This document shows, in pieces, positions 39,255 to 46,846 of a stretch of 59,509 nt of DNA; within the stretch, counting starts at the first letter, position 1, and each line of letters opens with the position of its first letter. Made by a program: the position numbers and the translations under genes. Location: the NCBI GenBank assembly GCA_947589295.1, contig CANQBZ010000008.1:1-59509 (forward strand), given 5' to 3'. The DNA is from an uncultured Akkermansia sp. GTDB lineage: Bacteria; Verrucomicrobiota; Verrucomicrobiia; Verrucomicrobiales; Akkermansiaceae. The notes beneath the pieces are model-generated. The model searched no databases, was not told the DNA's origin, and worked only from the letters and a program-made list of their open reading frames with translations.

Positions 39255-39950
39255 ATGAGTACTGAAGAAATACAGGACAAGAAAGCTGCCCCTGCGGAAG
39301 CTCCCGCCGTGGAGTCACCCTCAAACGGTTCAGCCCAAGCTCCCCAAAATGCCGCTCCCCGTGCTGCTCGCAGAGATGCCGGCTCAGCGGGCCCCCGTAA
39401 TGCACAGCGTTCCGGGCGGCGCGAAGCAGCCTCCCCTCGCCGGGCTCCTGAAGGGGCGGGCGAAGACGGTCCGCAGTTAGTCGAAAAAGTCGTCTATGTC
39501 AACCGCTGCGCTAAGGTAGTGAAGGGCGGGCGTCGCTTCTCCTTCTCCGCACTTGTGGTTGTGGGGGATCGCAACGGCAAGGTAGGCCACGGCTTTGGCA
39601 AAGCGAATGAGGTTTCCGATGCCATCCGCAAAGGAACCGACGCCGCCAAGCGGGCCATGAAAAACGTGGTCGTGGTGAACGACACTCTGCCGCACGAGGT
39701 GTACAGCGAATTTGGCGGGGCCAAAATTGTGCTTAAGCCGGCTGCGCCTGGTACTGGCTTGGTTGCCGGAGAAAAGGTTCGTGCCGTGCTTGAGGCCGCG
39801 GGTGTGAACAACGTCATCGCTAAATCCCTTGGTTCCTCCAATGCGGCTAACGTTGTGAAAGCCACTATGCAAGCCATGCTCACCATGCGCACGGCTGACC
39901 AAGTTCTCTCGGCTCGCGGCAAAAAGAAAAAGGAAAAAGAATCCGTGTAA
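39255..39950 (+). CDS. rpsE: 30S ribosomal protein S5 with long N-terminal extension
   Basis: 231 residues, about 65 longer than E. coli S5. The S5 core starts near residue 73 (LVEKVVYVNRCAKVVKGGRRF) and includes VVVGDRNGKVGHGFGKANEV, with a Lys-rich tail. The added N-terminal 70 residues are Ala/Pro/Arg/Gly-rich (RRDAGSAGPRNAQRSGRREA) and look disordered and basic. The rpmD (L30) gene usually found next is absent: the following gene is rplO. Confidence 0.95.
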   Translation: MSTEEIQDKKAAPAEAPAVESPSNGSAQAPQNAAPRAARRDAGSAGPRNAQRSGRREAASPRRAPEGAGEDGPQLVEKVVYVNRCAKVVKGGRRFSFSALVVVGDRNGKVGHGFGKANEVSDAIRKGTDAAKRAMKNVVVVNDTLPHEVYSEFGGAKIVLKPAAPGTGLVAGEKVRAVLEAAGVNNVIAKSLGSSNAANVVKATMQAMLTMRTADQVLSARGKKKKEKESV

Positions 39951-39971
39951 ACAAATTCATCCCGTAAGACT

Positions 39972-40442
39972 ATGTTAACACTTCATTCTCTCAAATCCAC
40001 CCCGGGTTCCAAGCACCGGAAAAAACGCGTCGGCAATGGCGAGAGTTCCGGCCTCGGTAAAACCTGCGGCAAGGGCAATAAAGGTCAAAAAGCTCGGTCC
40101 GGCGGCTCGATCCGTCCAGGATTTGAAGGTGGCCAAATGCCCCTCCACCGCCGCCTCCCTAAAAAGGGCTTTAGCAACGCGCGCTTCCGTGATCGCGTGG
40201 CCATCGTCAATCTCTCCCAGCTGGAGGCTTTCTTCAATGCGGGAGATGCCGTAACGGAGGTAGAGCTGCGTGCTGCCGGGCTTGTAAAGGGCACATGCGA
40301 TGCAGTCAAACTCCTCGGCCAGGGTGATCTTAGCAAGGCTCTAAATGTATCGGTGGACTTCGCCAGCGCATCTGCTGAGCAGAAGATCACCGCTGCCGGA
40401 GGCTCTCTCACCGTTCTGAGCCGAAAAAAAGCAGACAACTAA
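39972..40442 (+). CDS. rplO: 50S ribosomal protein L15
   Basis: 156 residues. N-terminal part Gly/Lys/Arg-rich, characteristic of L15 ([27 protein letters not shown]), followed by [18 protein letters not shown]. Normal length. A strong hairpin follows before secY. Confidence 0.96.
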   Translation: MLTLHSLKSTPGSKHRKKRVGNGESSGLGKTCGKGNKGQKARSGGSIRPGFEGGQMPLHRRLPKKGFSNARFRDRVAIVNLSQLEAFFNAGDAVTEVELRAAGLVKGTCDAVKLLGQGDLSKALNVSVDFASASAEQKITAAGGSLTVLSRKKADN

Positions 40443-40462
40443 TCCAGTAACTTATACCTCGC

Positions 40463-40498
40463 AGGCCCGGCGGACCTGTGCATGCTCCCGCCGGGCCT
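40463..40498 (+). terminator. Strong hairpin between rplO and secY
   Basis: AGGCCCGGCGG (40463-40473) pairs perfectly with CCGCCGGGCCT (40488-40498), 11 bp, 14-nt loop. It lies about 20 nt after the rplO stop and about 97 nt before secY. No T-run follows, so it may act as an mRNA stabiliser or partial attenuator that sets the ratio of ribosomal proteins to SecY. Confidence 0.55.
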
Positions 40499-40594
40499 CG
40501 CGAATTCTCGCTTGGGGCGATGCCTGCCTGTACGGGGTTTGCTCCGCCGTGAATCAACAGGAAATTTCCCCACCTATACCCCCAGTCATCCGTT

Positions 40595-42070
40595 ATGATA
40601 GCTGCCTTTGCCAACACCATGAGGGTTCCTGAACTTCGGAGCCGCATCCTTTTTACCTTGGCGCTCATCGTTGTGGTACGCCTTGGGGTGCACCTTCCCC
40701 TGCCCGGGGTGGATGTACACGCGCTCACCGTTTACCTGCAGCAGCAGGCGGCGGACGAGGGAGGCCCCTTGGCGGCTCTTGGCGCTATCCTCACTATCTT
40801 CTCTGGCGGCGGCTTGCAGCAGTGCGGCATTTTTGCTCTGGGCATTATGCCTTACATCTCCGCCTCCATTATGACCCAACTCATGGGCGCCGTCCTTCCC
40901 TCATGGAAAAAAATGCTGGAGGAAGAAGGAGGGCGCCAGAAGATGACGCGCTACACGCGTATCCTTGCCATCATCATCGCCATTGTGCAGGGCTTTTTGC
41001 TCACCCGCACTTTAGAAAACCCTTCCACCATCGGGCTTGATGTCGGCAATCTTGTTATGCATCCGGGGTGGATATTTACCCTTTCCACCATCTTCATTAT
41101 CGTCACCGGCACCATGTTTCTCATGTGGATTGGCGACCAAATCACTGAGCGTGGAGTTGGCAACGGTATCTCACTCATCATTTCCGTTAACATCATCTCA
41201 GCCCTCCCCGGGGCCTTTTCCATGGCGTGGAAAACCTGCGTGATGCGGGGGGGGGAAGTCAATCCTCTCGGCGCACTCACCCTGGTTGCACTTATCCTCT
41301 TCATGGTGGTCGTCGTAGCGCTTGTAGTTACAGTCAGCCAAGCCCAGCGCCGCATCCCCGTGCAGCAAGCTAAGCGCGTGGTTGGTCATGGCAAAATGAC
41401 CCAAGGCGGCACCACCTACCTGCCCCTCAAGCTCAACTACTCCGGCGTGATGCCCGTTATCTTCGCTACGGCTATCCTTGCTTTGCCGGGTATGCTCGTG
41501 CAGCAGCTCTTCACTGGTGACTCCCCTTGGGTATCCTTTGTGAGCGCCATTCTTTCCCCGAGTGACATCTGGTACTACCTGATCTCCTCGGCCATGATCT
41601 TCTTCTTCTCCTACTTCTGGGTAGCCACCATGTTCCAGCCCCAGCAGATTTCTGAAAACCTGAAGCGCTCCGGCAGCTACATCCCTGGCATCCGTCCTGG
41701 TCCGGCCACGGCTACTTTCCTGGACCAAACCATGACGCGTCTCACCTTTGCCGGTTCGCTCTTCCTCACCCTCATCTATTTTCTGCCCAGCCTTCTCTCC
41801 GTATTTGGCGCCCTGCCGCATGTGGTCACGCAATTTTTTGGCGGCACCTCGTTGCTCATTCTAGTGGGCGTGCTGTTGGACATGATGCGTCAAGTGGAAG
41901 CGACTCTGCTCCAGAAAAACTACGATGGATTTATGCGCAAGGGGCGTCTACGCGGTCGTTATTCCCACATTCAAGGAACCGGCGCCCCGGCGGAGGGCAA
42001 GGGCCTCGTCGTGCTTTGGGTGCTCATTGCCCTCGCCGTCCTTGCGTGCATGATCATCATCGTGCCGTAA
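40595..42070 (+). CDS. secY: Preprotein translocase subunit SecY
   Basis: Central channel of the Sec translocon, 491 residues, with ten membrane segments traceable. Conserved features: PGVDVHAL near the start, GGLQQCGIFALGIMPYISASIMTQLM around TM2, QAQRRIPVQ in the cytoplasmic loop before TM6, and the C-terminal EATLLQKNYDGFMRKGRLRGR. An in-frame ATG at 40619 is an alternative start. The usual downstream adk, map or infA genes are not here; after a 365-nt gap comes leuC. Confidence 0.97.
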   Translation: MIAAFANTMRVPELRSRILFTLALIVVVRLGVHLPLPGVDVHALTVYLQQQAADEGGPLAALGAILTIFSGGGLQQCGIFALGIMPYISASIMTQLMGAVLPSWKKMLEEEGGRQKMTRYTRILAIIIAIVQGFLLTRTLENPSTIGLDVGNLVMHPGWIFTLSTIFIIVTGTMFLMWIGDQITERGVGNGISLIISVNIISALPGAFSMAWKTCVMRGGEVNPLGALTLVALILFMVVVVALVVTVSQAQRRIPVQQAKRVVGHGKMTQGGTTYLPLKLNYSGVMPVIFATAILALPGMLVQQLFTGDSPWVSFVSAILSPSDIWYYLISSAMIFFFSYFWVATMFQPQQISENLKRSGSYIPGIRPGPATATFLDQTMTRLTFAGSLFLTLIYFLPSLLSVFGALPHVVTQFFGGTSLLILVGVLLDMMRQVEATLLQKNYDGFMRKGRLRGRYSHIQGTGAPAEGKGLVVLWVLIALAVLACMIIIVP

Positions 42071-42435
42071 TCCCTCGGCTTTCGGAGTTCCTTCCTGCTC
42101 TTGCGGTCTTCCCTCATGTGCAGTTTCGCGGTGGCTTCGGCTGCTGGGTCGTTGGTCGCCGCTGGTTGTCGTTCACTTTCTCCCCTATTTCTGCGGCGCC
42201 CCTGCAACGGAGCCAAGATTATTTCTGACTGCCGGGAACCCATGGTGCAGTGCATCAAATGAGTCCAAGAGCCTCATTCCCGGTTGCGACCGCCCTTTAC
42301 TCCCGCCCAACTCTCTCGCTCCCATGCAGAATTTGTCCTGTAATTTGGTCAAAAGAAAGAGGTTGCTTTTCTATGCCACAGGCGCCGCTTGACGCAGTGT
42401 GACCAGCGTGGTAGAGTCTCGCGTAAACGGACAAT
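42071..42435. other. Intergenic region between secY and leuC
   Basis: Holds the leuC promoter at its right end (42389-42417). A weak extended hairpin can form between CCGGGAA (42232-42238) and TTCCCGG (42277-42283), possibly the secY transcript end. No leader-peptide attenuator with Leu codons was seen. No gene recognised. Confidence 0.5.
42389..42417 (+). promoter_or_regulatory. Promoter of leuC
   Basis: TTGACG (42389-42394), 17-nt spacer, TAGAGT (42412-42417). The ATG at 42436 is only 18 nt downstream, giving a leader of about 12 nt, so there is no room for classical leucine attenuation. Confidence 0.65.
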
Positions 42436-43854
42436 ATGGGTAAAACACTATTCCAGAAAGTATGGGAGGCGCATACGGTAGGCCTGTTGCCGGATGGACG
42501 CACCCAGCTCTTTATTGCAACGCATTTTGTGCACGAGGTGACCAGCCCACAGGCTTTCGCAATGCTGCGTGAGAGCGGGCTGCCTGTGCTGCACCCGGAG
42601 CGCACATTTGCCACAGTGGACCACATTATTCCCACGGACGACCAACGTGAGCCCTTTGCAGATGAACGCGCGCAAAAAATGATCAGCGCACTGCGTCGCA
42701 ACTGCCGAGAATCCGGCATCCGCTTTTTTGATCTCCCGAGTGGACAGCAGGGCATCGTGCACATGATCGGCCCGGAATTGGGTATCTCCCAGCCGGGTAT
42801 GACCATTGTATGCGGCGATTCGCACACCGCCACACACGGCGCACTGGGGGCCATTGCCATGGGCATTGGCTCCACCCAGGTGCGCGATGTACTCGCCACG
42901 CAAACTCTCGCTCTTTCTCCTCTCAAGGTGCGCCAAGTGCGCGTGGAAGGGCTCTTGCGCCCTGGTGTATCGGCAAAGGATGTCGCGCTGCATATCATCA
43001 ACTTGCTCGGCGCTCAGGGCGGTTTAGGCTACGCGTACGAGTTTGCAGGGTCTGCTATAGAACGCATGGACATGGATGGGCGCCTTACCCTCTGCAACCT
43101 TGCCATCGAGGGCGCGGCACGCTGCGGCTATGTGAATCCGGATGAAACGACCTTTGCCTACCTCAAGGGACGTCCTTATGCCCCGCAAGGAGCAGACTGG
43201 GACGCCGCTGTGGCGCGTTGGAGGAGCTTTGCAAGCGATGCAGACGCTACCTACGATGATATCGTGCGCATCAATGCGGCAGACATCGAACCCACCGTCA
43301 CTTGGGGCATCTCACCGGACATGAGCGTGGGCATTTCCGCTCCCCTGCCCGAGTTGACCCAAGCAAAAAATGATGAGCAAAGGCGCGCGTGGCAGACGGC
43401 GTACGACTACATGAAGTTCGCTCCGGGAGAGAGCATGCAGGGGAAAAAGGTGGATGTCGTCTTCATTGGCTCCTGCACAAATGGGCGCATACAGGATTTC
43501 CGCACGGTGGCGCCACTGCTTAGGGGACGCCATGTAGCAGCCGGAGTGCGCGCGCTCGCTGTGCCGGGCTCGCAAATGACTGCTAAGCTATGCGAGGAAG
43601 AGGGCATCGCTTCCATCTTCCGATCGGCAGGGTTCGAGTGGCGCCTGCCGGGCTGCTCCATGTGCCTTGCTATGAACCCGGATAAACTCACGGGCGACCA
43701 GCTCTGCGCCTCAACGAGCAACCGCAACTTTAAAGGCCGCCAGGGCAGCCCCGCCGGGCGCACACTGCTCATGAGCCCTCTCATGGCAGCGGCGGCGGCC
43801 ATCACCGGCTGCGTGAGCAACCCGCACCAGGTATTCCCCAACACCCAACTTTGA
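42436..43854 (+). CDS. leuC: 3-isopropylmalate dehydratase large subunit
   Basis: Isomerises 2- to 3-isopropylmalate in leucine synthesis, together with LeuD. 472 residues, aconitase family. Conserved [29 protein letters not shown], the cluster cysteine in [13 protein letters not shown], and the paired cysteines of [13 protein letters not shown] bind the 4Fe-4S cluster. It is 6 nt upstream of leuD. Confident. Confidence 0.97.
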   Translation: MGKTLFQKVWEAHTVGLLPDGRTQLFIATHFVHEVTSPQAFAMLRESGLPVLHPERTFATVDHIIPTDDQREPFADERAQKMISALRRNCRESGIRFFDLPSGQQGIVHMIGPELGISQPGMTIVCGDSHTATHGALGAIAMGIGSTQVRDVLATQTLALSPLKVRQVRVEGLLRPGVSAKDVALHIINLLGAQGGLGYAYEFAGSAIERMDMDGRLTLCNLAIEGAARCGYVNPDETTFAYLKGRPYAPQGADWDAAVARWRSFASDADATYDDIVRINAADIEPTVTWGISPDMSVGISAPLPELTQAKNDEQRRAWQTAYDYMKFAPGESMQGKKVDVVFIGSCTNGRIQDFRTVAPLLRGRHVAAGVRALAVPGSQMTAKLCEEEGIASIFRSAGFEWRLPGCSMCLAMNPDKLTGDQLCASTSNRNFKGRQGSPAGRTLLMSPLMAAAAAITGCVSNPHQVFPNTQL

Positions 43855-43860
43855 GCTGCC

Positions 43861-44490
43861 ATGCCCGCTACACTTCAACCCATCACCAGAATAATTGGAA
43901 AGGCAGTGCCGGTCCCCGGCGCCAATATGGATACCGACCGTATCATCCCCGCCCGCTTCCTGAAATGCGTTACCTTTGATGAACTGACCGGAAAAATGTT
44001 CTATGATGAACGCTTCAACTCAGATGGCACAAGCAAGGGCCACCCCATTGACGCCCCGCAACACACCGGAGCCTCCATCATCATCGGAGGAGAAAACTTC
44101 GGCTGCGGCTCTTCACGTGAGCATGCCCCGCAAGCCATCAAACGTTCCGGCGTACGTGCTGTAGTGGCAGAAAGCTTTGCAGAAATTTTCTTTGGCAACT
44201 CCTCCGGAATTGGACTCCCCTGCGTTTGCGTAAGCCCTGCCGATTTAACAAGTATAAACGCAAAACTTACAACTCAACCGGAGACGGAGTGGACCCTCGA
44301 TTTGCGGACCATGCAGCTTACAGATGGCGCCATTGCCTACGCACTGCACATGCCTGCTGAACCTCGCGAAGCCTTTTTGACTGGTCGTTGGGATACCGTC
44401 ACGGAGCTGATGAATGCCACAGCGCGAGTAGAAGAACTCGCGCGCTCTCTGCCCGCCCCAGCCTACACCCCGCTGAATCATGCTCGTTAA
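43861..44490 (+). CDS. leuD: 3-isopropylmalate dehydratase small subunit
   Basis: 209 residues, swivel domain partner of LeuC. Conserved [13 protein letters not shown] and the [16 protein letters not shown] motif that contacts substrate. Follows leuC by 6 nt; its 3' end overlaps the next gene by 11 nt, suggesting one operon. Confident. Confidence 0.97.
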   Translation: MPATLQPITRIIGKAVPVPGANMDTDRIIPARFLKCVTFDELTGKMFYDERFNSDGTSKGHPIDAPQHTGASIIIGGENFGCGSSREHAPQAIKRSGVRAVVAESFAEIFFGNSSGIGLPCVCVSPADLTSINAKLTTQPETEWTLDLRTMQLTDGAIAYALHMPAEPREAFLTGRWDTVTELMNATARVEELARSLPAPAYTPLNHAR

Positions 44491-45601
44491 CCTCACCTCC
44501 ATCATCTGCGGCGGCCTCATCGATAACACCACACGGGGCGCCACAAAACTTACCCTGCGCATCGCACGCGAAAAGCAGGATGTGCACCTCTCCATTCCCG
44601 GTAACTGCCTGGGCGATATTGCGGGGTGCCGTCTCGCTTTCGACCGATCGGGGGCTCCTCCACAGGCAACTTCGCAGCAAATCGAGCTCTACCGCTATTT
44701 GCACAAACTCGTCGTGAGCGATGCCCCGCTCATCGCCGGGGATATGACTTTCTCCAATCGTCAGCCATCCTTCAGCGATGATTCCCGCCTCTCCAACTTC
44801 CTGTCGCTGGAGTTTTTTGAGGGCGCGGTCAATCGGGTGCTCGTGGAAGGCGAGGACTTTGTGTGTACCCAAATTGATCTGCCGTTGTGGGAATGCACGC
44901 GGGCGGAGGAAAACGCGCAGGAGCTGCTCAACATGTCGGCCCTGCACGACCATGTCCTGGCAAATGTGAAAACCTTTCGCGGCCCCGGACTGAACATGCT
45001 CGGCAAAGATATGCCGAGCTGCAAGTGGGATGCCGTGCTCAATCGGGCAGAGGCTTATATGAACATGCTCCCATCCATCTGCCGCAAATACATGGGACAC
45101 CCCCGCGGAGTCATGGCGGAAGCTTTCGTGCTCGATCAGATTGACTTCCTCAACAACCTTGCCACTGAGGACGAGCGTGGGCGCGATATCACTCTTACGC
45201 ATACCTGGAGCGGTTGGGAAGTCACCGATTTCATGGCGCCCAAAGATGCCCGGCGTTTGCGTCGCGCAATGAATACATCCTTGTTCCGGGCCGTTGCAAA
45301 ACTCATCTCCGTCATACGTGAGCACATCACTCCTCACTACGAAAGCTACCGTAGCAACGCAGTCGACCAAATCCTCTCCGTATTCGCAGGTCTCATCTCG
45401 CACCTCTTAGGCACTATCATGCTCATCCATGAGCGCCGCACCAGCAATCAGCCTATCATATTGCAACGTGCGGAAACCATAGCGCTGCGTCTGCGCGAGC
45501 TCACGGCACACGCCCGCCAGTGCCTGCCCCGACATGCCTCCGGGCAGTTTGATGAAGCTGCGCAAAACATCCTTCACGAGCTGCAAAATATCGTTCACTA
45601 G
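44480..45601 (+). CDS. Protein of unknown function in the leu operon
   Basis: 373 residues. It begins [15 protein letters not shown] inside the end of leuD (11-nt overlap) and ends 8 nt before the deoR-type gene, so it is embedded in the operon. No signal peptide. The first third has beta-type segments (KLTLRIAREKQDVHLSI); the rest is mainly helical with many charged residues. The segment DQILSVFAGLISHLLGTIMLI (about 294-315) is a possible buried or membrane helix. No motif or family recognised. Candidate for further naming. Confidence 0.75.
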   Translation: MLVNLTSIICGGLIDNTTRGATKLTLRIAREKQDVHLSIPGNCLGDIAGCRLAFDRSGAPPQATSQQIELYRYLHKLVVSDAPLIAGDMTFSNRQPSFSDDSRLSNFLSLEFFEGAVNRVLVEGEDFVCTQIDLPLWECTRAEENAQELLNMSALHDHVLANVKTFRGPGLNMLGKDMPSCKWDAVLNRAEAYMNMLPSICRKYMGHPRGVMAEAFVLDQIDFLNNLATEDERGRDITLTHTWSGWEVTDFMAPKDARRLRRAMNTSLFRAVAKLISVIREHITPHYESYRSNAVDQILSVFAGLISHLLGTIMLIHERRTSNQPIILQRAETIALRLRELTAHARQCLPRHASGQFDEAAQNILHELQNIVH

Positions 45602-45609
45602 GCGCATCC

Positions 45610-46377
45610 ATGTACGTGCCGCACGAGAGAAGGTCTCTTCTGCTCTCCTTGCTCGAGCAGCGCGGCTGCCTGCACACTGCTGCCGTGGCGCATGAACTCG
45701 GCGTGACTGATGAAACGATACGCAATGATTTCATTGCTCTGCAGCGGCAAAAACTCCTGCAGCGCATACACGGTGGCGCTTGTTATCTTCCCCCAACAGG
45801 CAGCGCTGATGATGCCGTGCGCATGGAGTCGCAGTACATCCGCCTCATCCTTGCCCATGTGCCGGAGAACTCTTGCATCTACGCAGACGACACCTCATTG
45901 CTGCGCCACGCTCTTGCCCATCCTTCGGCGCACGCGTATACCCTGCTCACTCCATCCTTGCAAATGGCAAATGCTCTGCGAGCTCCGGCGCTCGCGCAGC
46001 GCGTCATCCTGCCCGGTGGGGTCTTGGACAAAGAGACTCAGCTCATCTGCGCCGGGGAAGAAGAATCGCTCAACTTCATGCACGAACACCACCCGGCGAT
46101 CGCCCTGCTCTGTCCGGATGCCGCAGTGGCGCCTCAGCGCATTGCCTACCGCCACGCCTTGCAGGCCGAATGGGCTCAAGCCGCCTGCCGGTCGGCAGGA
46201 AAAACTGTGCTCATCCTCCTCCCTCAGAGCATAAGTTCTACCGCCCCCTGCAGCATCGTCTGTTCTCCCCAGCTGCTCATCGCGCCGAGCGATATACCTT
46301 CCTCCTTCCTTGCCACCCCGCACGAGCTCATCCCCACCATCACAATCCAAGATATCCGCGAAGCTCAGCAAATGTAA
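45610..46377 (+). CDS. DeoR-family transcriptional regulator
   Basis: 255 residues. N-terminal winged helix of DeoR type: RRSLLLSLLEQRG, ELGVTDETIRNDFIALQRQKLLQRIHGGA (recognition helix about 32-44; the usual TIRRDL is TIRNDF). The C-terminal part is the sugar-phosphate sensor fold of DeoR repressors (ENSCIYADDTSLL, ILPGGVLDKETQLICAG). Ligand unknown. It lies 8 nt after the previous gene and is the last gene before the AT2 upstream region, where three palindromes occur (the first 88 nt after its stop). A link to those palindromes is only a positional suggestion. Confidence 0.85.
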   Translation: MYVPHERRSLLLSLLEQRGCLHTAAVAHELGVTDETIRNDFIALQRQKLLQRIHGGACYLPPTGSADDAVRMESQYIRLILAHVPENSCIYADDTSLLRHALAHPSAHAYTLLTPSLQMANALRAPALAQRVILPGGVLDKETQLICAGEEESLNFMHEHHPAIALLCPDAAVAPQRIAYRHALQAEWAQAACRSAGKTVLILLPQSISSTAPCSIVCSPQLLIAPSDIPSSFLATPHELIPTITIQDIREAQQM

Positions 46378-46402
46378 GACTATCGCTCCCGGCTCCGCCA
46401 AG

Positions 46403-46427
46403 GCAACCGCATTTCCTATGCGCTTGC
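46403..46427 (+). terminator. Hairpin after the DeoR gene, GCAACCGCAT type
   Basis: GCAACCGCAT (46403-46412) pairs with ATGCGCTTGC (46418-46427) with one mismatch, extended by AG/CT outside. It sits 26 nt after the stop. The left arm is identical to that of the hairpin after the beta-galactosidase (7344-7353). No T-run. Confidence 0.45.
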
Positions 46428-46464
46428 CTGCCCTCCTCCCTGAAAGCGCCCAAAAACAGTGGTT

Positions 46465-46483
46465 ATCTCTTTTCAAAAGAGAT
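46465..46483. promoter_or_regulatory. Palindromic operator candidate C (AT2, distal)
   Basis: ATCTCTTTT-C-AAAAGAGAT, perfect 9-bp arms. Its flank TTATCTC...GAGATATAC resembles copy B at AT1. Centre 373 nt before the AT2 start. Confidence 0.55.
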
Positions 46484-46621
46484 ATACAGTTTGCTTTCCA
46501 TGCAACAAACTTACTATAAATAATTTTTGCATGATCATTTTCTTCGTTTTTTGGGATGTGCATCAGGGAGAATTTTTTGTGTCATACTTGATTTTCGGGC
46601 ATTTGCGGGCGGTCGTTGATG

Positions 46622-46640
46622 ATCTCTTTTGAAAAGAGAT
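46622..46640. promoter_or_regulatory. Palindromic operator candidate D (AT2, middle)
   Basis: ATCTCTTTT-G-AAAAGAGAT, perfect 9-bp arms, centred 157 bp after copy C and 127 bp before copy E. Confidence 0.55.
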
Positions 46641-46748
46641 TCCCGGCTTTTATCGCATCTAATGATTTTACAGTAAGTTCAATAAAAACAAATCTACTTT
46701 TTCGCGCCCTGTCAAGGAAAAAAGATTCCGTTGAAAAAGATGCTGGAC

Positions 46749-46767
46749 ATCTCCTTTGAAAAGAGGT
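46749..46767. promoter_or_regulatory. Palindromic operator candidate E (AT2, gene-proximal)
   Basis: ATCTCCTTT-G-AAAAGAGGT, imperfect arms. It is directly preceded by CTGGAC (46743-46748) and followed by TACGCT, so, like copy A at AT1, it may fill a promoter spacer of about 18 nt. It ends 79 nt before the AT2 start. Confidence 0.55.
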
Positions 46768-46785
46768 ACGCTGAATATCCTGTGG

Positions 46786-46815
46786 GAGACCTCGCGCGTG
46801 TGCAACGCGCGTCTC
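46786..46815 (+). promoter_or_regulatory. Leader hairpin in the AT2 5' untranslated region
   Basis: GAGAC and GCGCGT (46786-46799, with a CTC bulge) pair with ACGCGC and GTCTC (46805-46815) around a GTGCA loop. It ends 31 nt before the ATG, nearly the same distance as the AT1 leader hairpin. Confidence 0.5.
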
Positions 46816-46846
46816 AACGGCTCCGACTCATCAATCATCCCGCACC

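Larger units (their letters stand above)
46378..46846. other. Regulatory region upstream of giant autotransporter AT2
   Basis: 469 nt holding a hairpin after the DeoR gene, three copies of a 19-bp palindrome and a GC-rich leader hairpin before the AT2 start, each listed separately. AT-rich in its middle. No gene recognised. Confidence 0.7.

Noticed and set aside
42071..42435. Leucine leader-peptide attenuator upstream of leuC
   Set aside because: No short frame with Leu codon runs, and the promoter lies only about 12 nt before leuC.
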